In this document: in pieces, positions 1 to 9,807 of the stretch | Layout: the number at the start of each line of letters is the position of its first letter | Numbering within the stretch: the stretch's first letter is position 1 | Assembly (NCBI GenBank): GCA_963210315.1 | Contig: OY723258.1 | Location: forward strand, 1,798,001 to 1,862,000 | Reading direction: 5' to 3' | Source of the DNA: Rhynchopus euleeides | Lineage: Eukaryota; Euglenozoa; Diplonemea; Diplonemida; Diplonemidae | Length of the DNA stretch: 64,000 nt | Position numbers and translations under genes: made by a program | The notes under the pieces: generated by a model | Databases searched by the model: none | Told to the model about the DNA's origin: nothing | The model's input: the letters and a program-made list of their open reading frames with translations, nothing else

Positions 1-1
1 A

Positions 2-3000
2 GGGCTGCTAAAGATGGTCATCCGCACGTTGAGTGATGAGGATGAAACACACAGGAGGAAATGTGGTGTCAAACGGTTTTTTGTTGTGGAGAGTTACGAT
101 GAGGTGGCGTACATGAAAATGAACTACGACACCGTAAAAAAAGCCACGCCAAAAACAAAAGACTTTACCTCTATGTACACGTCTTTGGATCAAGAGGCGG
201 TAATTGAGGGTGTCTCCTGGTGTGTGGAACAGGCGTTTGCGGCGAAGGGTGGCAGGTTTTTGGCGCGAGAGACGAAGGCCAAAAAAAGAAAGAAAAAGGC
301 CTTCCGCTGGAAGGAAGGGCGGGGGGATGATAGAACACTTGCGTACAACAGTGATGAAGTCAAAGAGTTAGTGAGACTAGCTGTGACCAACAGCTTCATC
401 AAAAATGGCGAGTTCGTCCTCCACCAGAAGAAGGGCATCCCGACCGGTGGAAATGCCAGCCCGGACCTGGCAAACCTTTTTTGCGCAAGTAAGGAAATGC
501 GCTATATCGATAAGCTCCCCATTAAAAAGCAAAAGGAGTATAATGGGTTCTTCAGATTTATTGATGACGTTTTTACCCTTGGAGCGGACATCCCTGACAA
601 GGTCTACGGGATGACCTCTGAGGACACAACAAGGCAGAAAGACGATTGTGTGTTTCTGGGGGGTAGGAACCGTTGGCAGAGATACGCCGATGACCCCGAA
701 GACACGAAGACACGTGTCCGTATGTCAGTATTCAATAAAGAGAGTGACTGGGTAACCTATACACCCAATAAATATACTTGTCGAACAAGTGCAGCACCAG
801 AAAGCCAAGGAAGGGGTATTTTGGTGTCACAGTTGATACGGTCTGCGGGTATGTGCAACAACCTGGATGATTTCAAGGTTGAAGCAGAGCTGATTTTGCG
901 GCGCCTCCTCGGACGGGGATGGAAGCCGTACGAATTGCGTAGTGCTTGGTACAGAACTACACGAAGGTTGTTTTGTGTGGCTCCATCTGCAATGGCAAAA
1001 ATGGAGCGCCTGTTTGATACTGCTGTGGACAGACACTATCGCAAACACCCTCTCCCCAAGCTACGGGAGTATGTGTGGGCAAAACCAACCCGAGACATGC
1101 CATTGAGAGGAAAGTGTGTGGATATCAGCCCTTCGGACACCCACACAGACCCCGCACCGCAAGGGGCGGATGTGAAGCCTACTGGAAGTGCGAACCAACG
1201 CAAGAGTGAAAGTGATTCTTTTGTCCCTCTCTTCTCTACCTCCTCCCCTTCCGTACCGTTGTCTTCCTCTTCCTCTTCCTCCTCTCCTCCCCTCTCTCCA
1301 CCCGTCCCCTCACAACAGCCTCCAGTTTTGGGGAAGAGCACGATAAGTATGAAGGTACTGCACAGCAATACGTTGTCGTGGGGTGTTGTCAATGAGGGAA
1401 ATACTTGCTACCTGGGAGCACTGTACCAGATGCTCGCACACTCGGTACTTCCAGCTACCCTAGGCAGTGCATGCAAGTTTGTTTCAAACGGACTCGGCCT
1501 AACCCCCATACTCATGGGATTGTACTCCATGTACACCAGGAGTCGCACAGATCATTCAGTGTCCGTGTTGCAAACAGCCATCCACAGTATGTTCCAGACA
1601 AGGGAGCAGCATTGCGCGGATGAAGCGTATTGTCTGGGGGTTGTCCCAACACTGGAAGCAGAATGGAGAATGCTGAATGAACACCTCAGGACGATGGACC
1701 AACCGACAGTACAGTCATGGATCCCTGAAGTGAGGACATTCACAAGCATGGCATGCCAAAATTGCAAGAAGGTCACGGGGAGGGAGGAACAGTTGTCCCT
1801 ACTGTCAGTCCCACTCAACAACCCCGGGAAAACAGGTGTGACTTTGGCCGACAGAATTTGCGAAAGCCTGATGCCTGAAGAAGTGCTTAATTACGAGTGC
1901 GAAATGTGTGCCCCAAACAAACAACGGGCGACAAAGTCGGTGCAAATCACATCTCTCCCGACACACTTGTTTATACGACTCTGGCGCTTCAAAACACTCA
2001 GAGTTGGCAACGGTGTCATGTATGAGCGCAAGACTCGAGCGATCAACATTGACACGGACTTGCTGATGTCGAGTGGAAATAACGGAGGGAAGCCTTCCTT
2101 TACAAGGTACCGCCTCACGGGTGCAGTCCTGCACAGAGGAAATACCCCGCACGGAGGCCATTACCGTTTTATCAGCTGTGGCACGGATGCCATGGCCTTG
2201 TTTGACGACAACACCGTGACTGTGGCCAACACAGCTGAGGAAATGGATGCCTTCAGGGGTTTCCTTGAGAAGGAGTCGACCATCCTCGTGTATTGTGATA
2301 AGGATGCCCCTCAGGAGGAGAAGGTTAGCATGCCCAACTCGCCAGAAGTATATGTATCTCCCACACAACAACCTGGGCTCACGGGAAACACGGAAGACAT
2401 AATGCAAAAGCTGCAGGATGCCACCGTCCCCAAGAGTGCCATTGTTTTGAATGAACCACAGGAACCACCCCAGCAGCGCGGGGAGGAATACCTGACTTTG
2501 GAACGCAGGACTTTGGAAATGGAGGAAAGTGCAGAGCGGGCGCATGTTGTGGAAGAAGAAGCCCTAGCACGTTTTGCTTTGTGTAGTGAAATCACGGAAG
2601 TCCTTGATAGGTATCGGACCGAGGAGCAAACGAAGACGCTCGTCAGTCTATGCCGGAAGGAACTCCAAGAGGCGATAGAGGTGCGAGAGGCAGAGCAAAA
2701 AAGAGCAGCAGAGGATCATGAGAGGTCAGTCGTGGAGAAGGAGAAAGCTTTGGCAAAGGCAGAGAGTGAGATAGAGAGGGTGAATGAGGAGAAGGAAAAG
2801 GTGGCGAACGAGGCACAGGCCAAAGCGGACCGTTTGAATCAACAACGACAGGAGATGGCCGTGTTAAAGGGACAGCTCCATAAGCAAGACTCTGCGTTGG
2901 CTTTTATGAAAGAGCTTGGTGTTGAAAGAGAGGCGGAGGTAGAAGCGTTGAGGGCACAGGCGACCCACGAAAAAGCGGTCCTCACCCAGGAACTGCAACG

Positions 3001-3943
3001 TGTGGAGTCCAAGGCCCGCAGCTACTCGTCTCAGGGAGAATCCCAACAGCGCTTACTTGAACAGACAGAGAATGCTTTGAAAGGTACACAGCAAGATAAG
3101 ATGCTTTTGGAATTTCACGTGTCGGCGAGCATGCAAAATGAGAAGGCACTCCGTGACCAACTGGGGATGCAGGAGCAACATATGCAGATCCAGGAGGGCC
3201 TACACGAACAACAGAATCAGGATAAGGCCATGTTGGTTAAGCAGGTGCAGCACCAGCTGCGCCAAGGCATGACCATGGCGAAAGAAATGGCGCGGCAGAA
3301 GGATTTCATCGTGCAACAAAACAACTTGGTATTGTCCCTGCAGTCAGCGTTGGAGGTGTCTGAGAACAAGCAGCTGCAAATACAGTCGCAGGACGCCCCA
3401 GCACGGGTGCAAGGGACGGACCAACCCCGTTTGTTGCAACCGAAGCCTGAGCAAGGGCAATTAGTTGTTCATACGGCCCAGAAGAAGAGGGACCGAGACG
3501 AAGTGAGTGGCAGTGACGAAACGAGTGAAGAGTCGAAGGACCTGTTTGAAAGCCAACCGCAACTTGATACAGTGGCTGCGACTTCTTCAGCCCTTGTAGT
3601 CATTCTCCCGGAGGATCGGGTGACGCCAAAGCCCAAGGGGCCGCAATCAAAGAGGCAGCGTGCAGAACCTGCCTCGGTAGTGAGCGGCTCTCAGATACAG
3701 GCGTCAGCCACGGAACCTGCTGTGGAACTTCCCTTGTTGTTGGGTGCCCCTCCGGCACAGATATCGCCCTCGGTGCCTGCCTCCCCTGATATTTTTCTGT
3801 CTCAGACGGGTGGTGAAGGGGTGGATGGTGAGCGGGAGACGGGGCCACCAGGGAAATCAGAGACGGACAGAACGGAGGTCTCACAATCGCAGCCAGGGGA
3901 GCCTGGTAATGGAACAGAACCAGAGCCTGACGGAACCACTTGA
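2..3943 (+). CDS. Chimeric protein: Penelope-like reverse transcriptase + ubiquitin-specific protease + coiled coil (5' partial)
   Basis: The frame is open to the window edge; the first ATG is at 14 (residue 1, 1309 aa), but RT finger sequence probably lies further left. Residues ~45-330 look like a Penelope-type RT: motif A DFTSMYTSL (Asp50), motif B GIPTGGNASPDLANLF (from 141), motif C FFRFIDDVF (Asp184-Asp185), and a downstream segment with RGILVSQLIR and LGRGWKPYEL. After a Ser/Pro-rich linker (~400-440) comes a USP domain: Cys box NEGNTCYLGAL (Cys465), two CxxC pairs, LFIRLWRF, and His box GGHYRFIS (His716) with following FDDN (Asp731/732). All expected catalytic residues are present. 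Residues ~825-1120 are heptad-rich coiled coil, followed by a disordered acidic/Pro-rich tail with KRQR-type basic patches. There is no internal stop. It could be a transposon polyprotein or a host chimeric gene; USP activity is predicted, RT activity is inferred from motifs only. Confidence 0.8.
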   Translation, partial: GLLKMVIRTLSDEDETHRRKCGVKRFFVVESYDEVAYMKMNYDTVKKATPKTKDFTSMYTSLDQEAVIEGVSWCVEQAFAAKGGRFLARETKAKKRKKKAFRWKEGRGDDRTLAYNSDEVKELVRLAVTNSFIKNGEFVLHQKKGIPTGGNASPDLANLFCASKEMRYIDKLPIKKQKEYNGFFRFIDDVFTLGADIPDKVYGMTSEDTTRQKDDCVFLGGRNRWQRYADDPEDTKTRVRMSVFNKESDWVTYTPNKYTCRTSAAPESQGRGILVSQLIRSAGMCNNLDDFKVEAELILRRLLGRGWKPYELRSAWYRTTRRLFCVAPSAMAKMERLFDTAVDRHYRKHPLPKLREYVWAKPTRDMPLRGKCVDISPSDTHTDPAPQGADVKPTGSANQRKSESDSFVPLFSTSSPSVPLSSSSSSSSPPLSPPVPSQQPPVLGKSTISMKVLHSNTLSWGVVNEGNTCYLGALYQMLAHSVLPATLGSACKFVSNGLGLTPILMGLYSMYTRSRTDHSVSVLQTAIHSMFQTREQHCADEAYCLGVVPTLEAEWRMLNEHLRTMDQPTVQSWIPEVRTFTSMACQNCKKVTGREEQLSLLSVPLNNPGKTGVTLADRICESLMPEEVLNYECEMCAPNKQRATKSVQITSLPTHLFIRLWRFKTLRVGNGVMYERKTRAINIDTDLLMSSGNNGGKPSFTRYRLTGAVLHRGNTPHGGHYRFISCGTDAMALFDDNTVTVANTAEEMDAFRGFLEKESTILVYCDKDAPQEEKVSMPNSPEVYVSPTQQPGLTGNTEDIMQKLQDATVPKSAIVLNEPQEPPQQRGEEYLTLERRTLEMEESAERAHVVEEEALARFALCSEITEVLDRYRTEEQTKTLVSLCRKELQEAIEVREAEQKRAAEDHERSVVEKEKALAKAESEIERVNEEKEKVANEAQAKADRLNQQRQEMAVLKGQLHKQDSALAFMKELGVEREAEVEALRAQATHEKAVLTQELQRVESKARSYSSQGESQQRLLEQTENALKGTQQDKMLLEFHVSASMQNEKALRDQLGMQEQHMQIQEGLHEQQNQDKAMLVKQVQHQLRQGMTMAKEMARQKDFIVQQNNLVLSLQSALEVSENKQLQIQSQDAPARVQGTDQPRLLQPKPEQGQLVVHTAQKKRDRDEVSGSDETSEESKDLFESQPQLDTVAATSSALVVILPEDRVTPKPKGPQSKRQRAEPASVVSGSQIQASATEPAVELPLLLGAPPAQISPSVPASPDIFLSQTGGEGVDGERETGPPGKSETDRTEVSQSQPGEPGNGTEPEPDGTT

Positions 3944-4549
3944 CTATATGCCAAGTGAGTGCCGCGTGGGGTGAGCTACGACCACGTGATGATGAAGGCT
4001 TGAACAAGAGATGAAGCGTTTAGTGTATACGAATGTGTGAGGTGAGTGTGTATGCTGACGGACGTGACGGAACGTGATGAATATTTTGTTTTCTAAAACG
4101 AATTTCCCCCCCCCCCTCCCCCCGGAACCTGAGAATGTGACCGCCTACCCAATGGTGTTTACACAAAGGAGTTCAGCGTGTTAAACCCCATTCTCTGTTC
4201 CCAAGGCAGAGCGGCGATGTGTACCCAGAGTGTACGTACGTGCACATGGCTCTGCAGATACGCTGAGTGGTGAGGGGCATGCCTGTTTTCCCTTTTGTTT
4301 CCATTATCTTGTCTTCAGAACGAACACACGAATGAAACAAAAACCATAACAGAACGCCCCCACCCCTGATGTATGTTTTTTCTCAACCATTTCCCCCCCC
4401 CCCCTCCCCCAACCCCCGTTTTTGCTATGTCTTTTGATATGGTTCTTTCCCCCTTTTTTTTTTTTTTTTTTTTTTCCCCCCCCCCCACCCGACAAGCGAA
4501 TCAGCAGTGTGTATCTGTACACAGAAATAAACCAATAACATGACAGTAG
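3944..4549. other. Intergenic or intronic spacer with homopolymer tracts
   Basis: No convincing coding sequence. Holds C tracts near 4105-4124 and 4393-4413 and a long T tract running into a C tract (about 4451-4489). The pyrimidine tract followed by an AG near 4549 could be a 3' splice acceptor for the next gene. Confidence 0.5.
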
Positions 4550-4624
4550 AGTTCGGCTTCTCCGGATGACAGCGACGACGAGGAGGAATTCCCAGAAAGG
4601 GATACTGCAAGCACCTGGAAACGC

Positions 4625-7600
4625 GTGCTTGCGGTGTATTGGGATGAAGAACTCGTGCAGAGGATCGCTTCTGCGGTGAGTGACAGGAGGGAGATGCGTA
4701 CCACCTCCTCCGCGCCCGAGGTCACCGTGCTTGTGTCTCAGGCTCTGAAGCAGATGAGCAAGGACGCCGTCAGCGGAGCTGCGAGGGCGGCTTTCCCTGC
4801 AGAGAGCACGCAGACGAAGGCCGACGGGTCTAACCGCCTTCTCGCGCACATGGCGAAGAGGGACAACGATGCGGAGGGAGACCGTTCCGCCCGCATCCTT
4901 CTGGTGGTTCGCGTGGTCATCAAGGCCCGTGGGGTGCAGTCGATCTGGGACGTCCTGAAGATCCCGAAGGCTGTCCCGGAGGAGTGCCGAGATGCCTTGC
5001 GGCTGCTGTACTGCATGCCGGCAACCGCAGCTGTGGAGCTGCAGAGCCATGCTGCGAGTGTCTTCCGCGCGATCGAGGCCGCCACTGCTGTCACCCCAGC
5101 CCCAGCCCGGGCCGTGAAGAAGCTTCCCGCTGACCCGGCGAGGAAGCTGAAGGCCCTGAGGCTCGGACACCCGATCCTCACTCTTGACACTCTCTCGGAG
5201 TGCAGGTCTGAGGCGTACGTCGTCCTGATCCGGCTGCTGCAGGGGCTGGGTGTGGCGGATCCCCTGGGTCGCGCACCGTGGCAGACAGCGCAGCTCTTCC
5301 AGTGCAAGCATGCACTGGAAACCAGTACCTGGGCTGCCAACTTGCCTATGGGCGGGGGGCACTTCTCGACTGTGGTTCTGACGCAGCTGCTCCAGGACGC
5401 CACAGAGGGGGTGTGGACGCTGGATTGGATGGGGCGCGCTCTCTGCAGGGACAAGCATGTGCTCCTGCAGCTGTTTGAGACGGCTGATGACAAGGACCGT
5501 CCGGACAGGAAGGGGACTTGGGTGCTCACGACGAGGCAGGATGATCCGGACGTGGACACAGATGTCCCCCCCCTCCACGCGACGTACACTGTGTCTGGCC
5601 CGCAGTTCGCCCCCACGGATGTGTCTCCTCTGGAGAAGATGTGGCTGGTGAACCGCTGCATTCGCTGGAGGGTGCGAAAGCTGGCTGACGTCATCGCACC
5701 AGAGGACATCTGCAGGGAGGACAGAGTTGCCTACACCGGCATGCTCTTGGAGGCGGAGTCTCGGGAGACGGCCGAGGTGCTGCAGGAGAAGGAGGCCCAC
5801 GGCATCAAGGAGAAGCGCCAGGCTGATGCGACGAAGGAGCGGCTGCAGAAGAAGGAGGCTGCGGAGAAGAAGGAGGAGGAAATCCTCGTGCAGTGTGGGG
5901 TGGAGGTGCACAACCTGCGCAATCGCGGCTTCTTCCCCACCGACCTGCACTGCCTCCCGAACGAGGGTCGCACGAAGGAGGGGGGGGTGCTGACAAGCGA
6001 AGGCGGGTGGGCCGTCGCCAACTGGGCTGTGCAGCACTGCTGGACCTTCGCCTTCGCGCTGGACTACTTCGCGACGCTCTCCTTCCCCAAACGTGCCGGC
6101 TCTGCGACGAAGTGGCCAAGTCAGGTGCCAGGGGAATTCCAGCGTTGGCCCCTGATTACCTGGGAACATATGCAGCTGTGCCAGCTGCATGCTCTCAGGT
6201 CGGCGACCCGGCTGTGCAAAGGCCGTGTGGACTCTGTGAAGGGCTGCCTCGACTGGCGCGGGAACTTCTCCCTTTCTGCTGTGAGCCTGTGTGTGGAGTC
6301 GCAGATCCGGAGCTTCCTGGAGGCGGTTCCGGACAACGCGTTTACCGGAGCGGGCTGCAACGAGTCGACACTTGTGCAGCCTGGTGTTGGTGATCCTTCG
6401 GGGGTGTCGCGCGTGAGGAAGGATGACTGGGGTCCACATGTGCCTGCTGTGGTCATCGCGCCGCTCCGCAGCGAACCCCAGACGTGGTACGTCGCCTTGC
6501 ATGTGCCCAAGGGCGGCTGCAAGGTGTGGAGCACCGACTGCTGTGAGGGGATTTACTCCGACCTGTCGGCTGCGGTGGAGGCCCTGATTCCACCTCCCCA
6601 GACAGAAGAGTGCAAACTTCTCGTCGTGAGGAGTCGGCCATTGGTGGTATCGAAGGCGCGTGGATGTTCCACGCACCTGACGTACCCCAGAAGACTGCAG
6701 CGTCACCGCAGTGAGCTCTCCCTCAGCTCCCTGGCGGTGCCTGCCCTCGCATGGCGTGAGCGTTCGTTGGCCTACATCCGGGCAAAGGTCAACGAAGAGG
6801 TGGGTGCCCTGCAGGAGGTCGCGATCAGCCTGATCGACAGGTCCGTGTCGTTGGACCTTGAGGCTGTCATCAGGGGGTTGGAGGAGGCGGATGCGCCTGA
6901 GCGGGACCCGGGGGTGAAGTTGCGGCAGGATAACCTGAGGGAGCTGCTCGGCACAACGGATTGGTCGCTGATGCGCCGCCCCCTCGCTGTCACATACCTG
7001 GGGGACATGCTGTCGGCGGTGACAGACCTTGCACTGTCTGAGGTTTCAGATGAGACAGGGTTGGAACTGACGTTCTGGCAGCAGAGCGCCCGGCAGCGCA
7101 TCATGAAGTTTGATGAACCTCGGACTAGCCGGTCCGACATCATCCTCGACTCAGGGGAACTTGCGAGCCTCCGCAAGGCTGTGAAGAGCGGCAAGTGGCA
7201 ATCGGGCAAGGAGGTGACGCTGCTCACCCAGCGAGTGGCAGAGCTGGAAGTTGCGCTGGAGGCAGCGCAGAAGGGGTGGTGTCCGCCGCCTCTTCCTCCG
7301 CAGCACAGCGACGATGCAGTGGACTCCGACGCACCACCTGAGGCTGACGACTCTGCCGGGAGTGTGGGTTCCGACAACCTGCTGGTTGACGGGTTGGACT
7401 CCGACGACATGCTGGCTGACGGGACCTCCGAGGACCTGCTGGCTGGCGCTCTGGTGAAGGGGGAGGGTGGTTTGGAGTGCAAGATATGCGGCACTACTCG
7501 CACGGCTGGGGGCAAGCCCTTCGTGGCAGAGGCGTCCCTGAAGTCGCATGTGAGTGGGAAGCACCAGATGACGTACGCCGCCTATCTGCAGTGGGGCTGC

Positions 7601-8524
7601 ACTGGGACGGCCCTTCCCAGCAGCAAGAAGCGGCAGGGCGGCCCCAACAAGGAGGTGTCAAGTGGTGGCGAGTCGGATGATCTGTTCGAGTTACCTCGGC
7701 GCAAGCAGTTGCGGTCTTCGGGTGCTGTTCATGTGGAACAGCAAGTGAGGGAGGTCTTTCCTGGCCTGATGGTGGACAGCAGCCGTGGCGCGCAGCAGCT
7801 TGCCATGGATGATGAGGATATGGTCGACTTGGGGCCAGCGTCGGTGTCGCAGCGGGGCCCCGGGATCCAGCTGTCCGACCTGAGTAGCCGCTGTTGGCTG
7901 TTCCCGCGGGAACCGCTCGGGAGTGGCAGGAACACCTGCTACCTGGCCGCATCTTTGCAGCTCCTGCGGCCATGTCTCGCACAGGTTCAGCAGCTGCCGC
8001 TTGACCTGACTGCCGAAATCTTTCCCCTGATGCACTGGGTGAAGTACAACCTGCGCGCGGGCTCTCACGTGCAGCTGGACGGGCTCCGCAGCCTGAAGGG
8101 CCTCTCTCCAGACGGTACCCACACCACGTTCGTGTTCGATGCGATGGAGAGGGCTCAGCTGAGTGTCGGGGGGGGCAGCTTCCTCGACGGGGAGATGCAG
8201 TGCGCTGGGGAGTTCCTGGGCTACTTCCTGGGTATTCTGCGGGAAGAGTGCTGTCTCCTGCGTACCACCAGCACCGGGAACCAGCCGCCGCTGACGCCGC
8301 CGCTCCAGGTGGCAGTCAGGGAGACAAGGTCGTGCAAGAGTTGCGGGACCATCTCCTCGAGGTACCTGCGCCCAGCTTGGATGATGCAGTTCCCCCCCCA
8401 GGGTGGTCGCACCCTGCAACAGCTTGCCTCGGCGTACGTGAGTGAGGAGACGGCCGTAGATGGTCCGTGCACCTCGTCGCCAAAGTGCACCTCGTTGATC
8501 GAAGAGGGCGATGTGCATCGGTAA
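4625..8524 (+). CDS. Large multidomain protein with C-terminal USP-type deubiquitinase (Cys half)
   Basis: 1299 codons counted from a GTG at 4625. The frame stays open back to a stop at 4547-4549 and the intervening acidic sequence looks coding, so the true start or an upstream exon lies earlier. Residues ~1-880 match no family I recognise; they include a Lys/Glu helix near 380-425. A C2H2-like finger (Cys952, Cys955, His975, His980) follows an Asp-rich stretch with three LL/ML-containing acidic repeats. The C-terminus has a USP Cys box, SGRNTCYLAASLQLL (nucleophile Cys1105), then the zinc-finger half CKSC. The frame ends at 8522-8524 while the rest of the USP fold continues in another frame from 8511. 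G/C-rich third positions over the whole length support real coding. Confidence 0.75.
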   Translation: MLAVYWDEELVQRIASAVSDRREMRTTSSAPEVTVLVSQALKQMSKDAVSGAARAAFPAESTQTKADGSNRLLAHMAKRDNDAEGDRSARILLVVRVVIKARGVQSIWDVLKIPKAVPEECRDALRLLYCMPATAAVELQSHAASVFRAIEAATAVTPAPARAVKKLPADPARKLKALRLGHPILTLDTLSECRSEAYVVLIRLLQGLGVADPLGRAPWQTAQLFQCKHALETSTWAANLPMGGGHFSTVVLTQLLQDATEGVWTLDWMGRALCRDKHVLLQLFETADDKDRPDRKGTWVLTTRQDDPDVDTDVPPLHATYTVSGPQFAPTDVSPLEKMWLVNRCIRWRVRKLADVIAPEDICREDRVAYTGMLLEAESRETAEVLQEKEAHGIKEKRQADATKERLQKKEAAEKKEEEILVQCGVEVHNLRNRGFFPTDLHCLPNEGRTKEGGVLTSEGGWAVANWAVQHCWTFAFALDYFATLSFPKRAGSATKWPSQVPGEFQRWPLITWEHMQLCQLHALRSATRLCKGRVDSVKGCLDWRGNFSLSAVSLCVESQIRSFLEAVPDNAFTGAGCNESTLVQPGVGDPSGVSRVRKDDWGPHVPAVVIAPLRSEPQTWYVALHVPKGGCKVWSTDCCEGIYSDLSAAVEALIPPPQTEECKLLVVRSRPLVVSKARGCSTHLTYPRRLQRHRSELSLSSLAVPALAWRERSLAYIRAKVNEEVGALQEVAISLIDRSVSLDLEAVIRGLEEADAPERDPGVKLRQDNLRELLGTTDWSLMRRPLAVTYLGDMLSAVTDLALSEVSDETGLELTFWQQSARQRIMKFDEPRTSRSDIILDSGELASLRKAVKSGKWQSGKEVTLLTQRVAELEVALEAAQKGWCPPPLPPQHSDDAVDSDAPPEADDSAGSVGSDNLLVDGLDSDDMLADGTSEDLLAGALVKGEGGLECKICGTTRTAGGKPFVAEASLKSHVSGKHQMTYAAYLQWGCTGTALPSSKKRQGGPNKEVSSGGESDDLFELPRRKQLRSSGAVHVEQQVREVFPGLMVDSSRGAQQLAMDDEDMVDLGPASVSQRGPGIQLSDLSSRCWLFPREPLGSGRNTCYLAASLQLLRPCLAQVQQLPLDLTAEIFPLMHWVKYNLRAGSHVQLDGLRSLKGLSPDGTHTTFVFDAMERAQLSVGGGSFLDGEMQCAGEFLGYFLGILREECCLLRTTSTGNQPPLTPPLQVAVRETRSCKSCGTISSRYLRPAWMMQFPPQGGRTLQQLASAYVSEETAVDGPCTSSPKCTSLIEEGDVHR

Positions 8525-8981
8525 CACCCTGCTGGTCTTCATCCAGCGGTTCGCGTGCGCCGGTGCTGGGCGCCCTCCGAGGTTCGTCACGGACAGGTGC
8601 GAGGTCCCACGGCTGCTCGAGTTGAGGGATTGCCTCAAAGAGGATGGCACCGCCACCTTCTCTTTCGGGGGCGCTGTGGTGTATGGGGGTATGCACTACA
8701 CCGCATACAGCCAGGATGCGGACAGCGGCACCATGGTCCACCTGGATGATGCCAGGGCGACCCACGTGTCCCGCTCCACTGCATTCCAGGATATGGCGTC
8801 GTCTGCTGTCCTCGTGCGGTATGAGAGGCACCCGGGGCAGTTGAACACGCAGCTGTGGACAGATATACAGGAATCTCTGTTCAACCAGGCTCAGGCTGAG
8901 GCTGCCGGCACAGAGACAGTCTCCGGGGAGGTCGAGGAGGAAAGGGCACTGCAAAAAGCCCTTGAAGCATCACGCCGATGA
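8511..8981 (+). CDS. Continuation of the USP deubiquitinase (His half) with C-terminal UIM
   Basis: 156 codons in the frame +1 relative to the preceding ORF, overlapping it by 14 nt. It supplies what that ORF lacks: the USP strand NTLLVFIQRF, the His box YGGMHYTAYS (His62 here) and a final strand with VLVRYE. The last residues, EEERALQKALEAS, fit the ubiquitin-interacting motif pattern (acidic patch, then Leu-x-x-Ala-Leu-x-x-Ser). The simplest reading is one gene broken by a single-base indel between about 8500 and 8524, from assembly error, pseudogenisation or, less likely, recoding. No plausible GT-AG intron restores the frame obviously, although very short introns cannot be excluded. Confidence 0.7.
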   Translation: MCIGNTLLVFIQRFACAGAGRPPRFVTDRCEVPRLLELRDCLKEDGTATFSFGGAVVYGGMHYTAYSQDADSGTMVHLDDARATHVSRSTAFQDMASSAVLVRYERHPGQLNTQLWTDIQESLFNQAQAEAAGTETVSGEVEEERALQKALEASRR

Positions 8982-9807
8982 TCACGGTCGGTAAAAGGCG
9001 GGGCAACCGTGCTTCAAGAATTCCTTGAATAGTTCCTCCGTATGTTATGCGTTGACGACGCCGCCAGCCTGCTGCTTCAAATTAATGTGAGTGAGGAGCA
9101 CATGTGTGAGCACAAGATAGAAGCGGGCAACAAACACATTCTGTGGTTTTTTTCTTCCATGTGGTGCGTGAAGCCCTGCGTGGGTAAGTACTTTTGCGGA
9201 TTTGTGCGGGGCTGGTCGTTTTCTTCTCTTTTCTGCTTTTCTGAGGGTCCCCTCCCACTTGTGCGTGTCATTCTCTTGCCTCTCAAGGTTCGTTCTGGAT
9301 CAGACTTCAGTTTTTCTCATCAGGCCCGGAAGCAGTCGGACTAACAAGCGTGTCTGCAGCCCCATTCCCCCAACCCCTCCCGACCGTCCCGACGCCACCC
9401 TACCCATTGACTCGCGAGCACTTTGTCATTTATTGCAGCCGCACACTTCCGGATTCTTTGACACTTCCCCGACAGGTTATCAGGTTTGGCGCCGTGTGGT
9501 GAGGACAGTGTTGGATTCTGCGTTCGTGAGGGCGGAACCATCTGACTTCGTACCTGGGGCTGCCAAGGGCCGACCTGCTGCGTGCCCCCCTGTGTCTAGG
9601 GCGCATGTGTGCTGGAACAGCCCCACCACCCCATTGTGGCAGGCAGGAGGGGTGCGAGAGGGGGAAAACTGACCAAAAACAGCACTTTAATTTTGCCCAC
9701 TTTTTTGCTCTGCTAAAATCCTAAGACTAGGGCCACCCTATCAGGCTAGCTCGGACCTGTGGCCGACGGGCCGGGGTCGGACCTCGTTCGGTTCAAACCC
9801 AACTAAT
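8982..9807. other. Intergenic region
   Basis: Only short spurious frames are seen. It may contain 3' UTR of the deubiquitinase and 5' UTR or a first exon of the DUF4116 gene, because the reading frame upstream of 9808 stays open for some distance. Confidence 0.4.

Noticed and set aside
4304..6706. 800-codon minus-strand open frame
   Set aside because: Antisense shadow of the G/C-rich deubiquitinase gene; it starts from a homopolymer-rich tail and shows no family motif.
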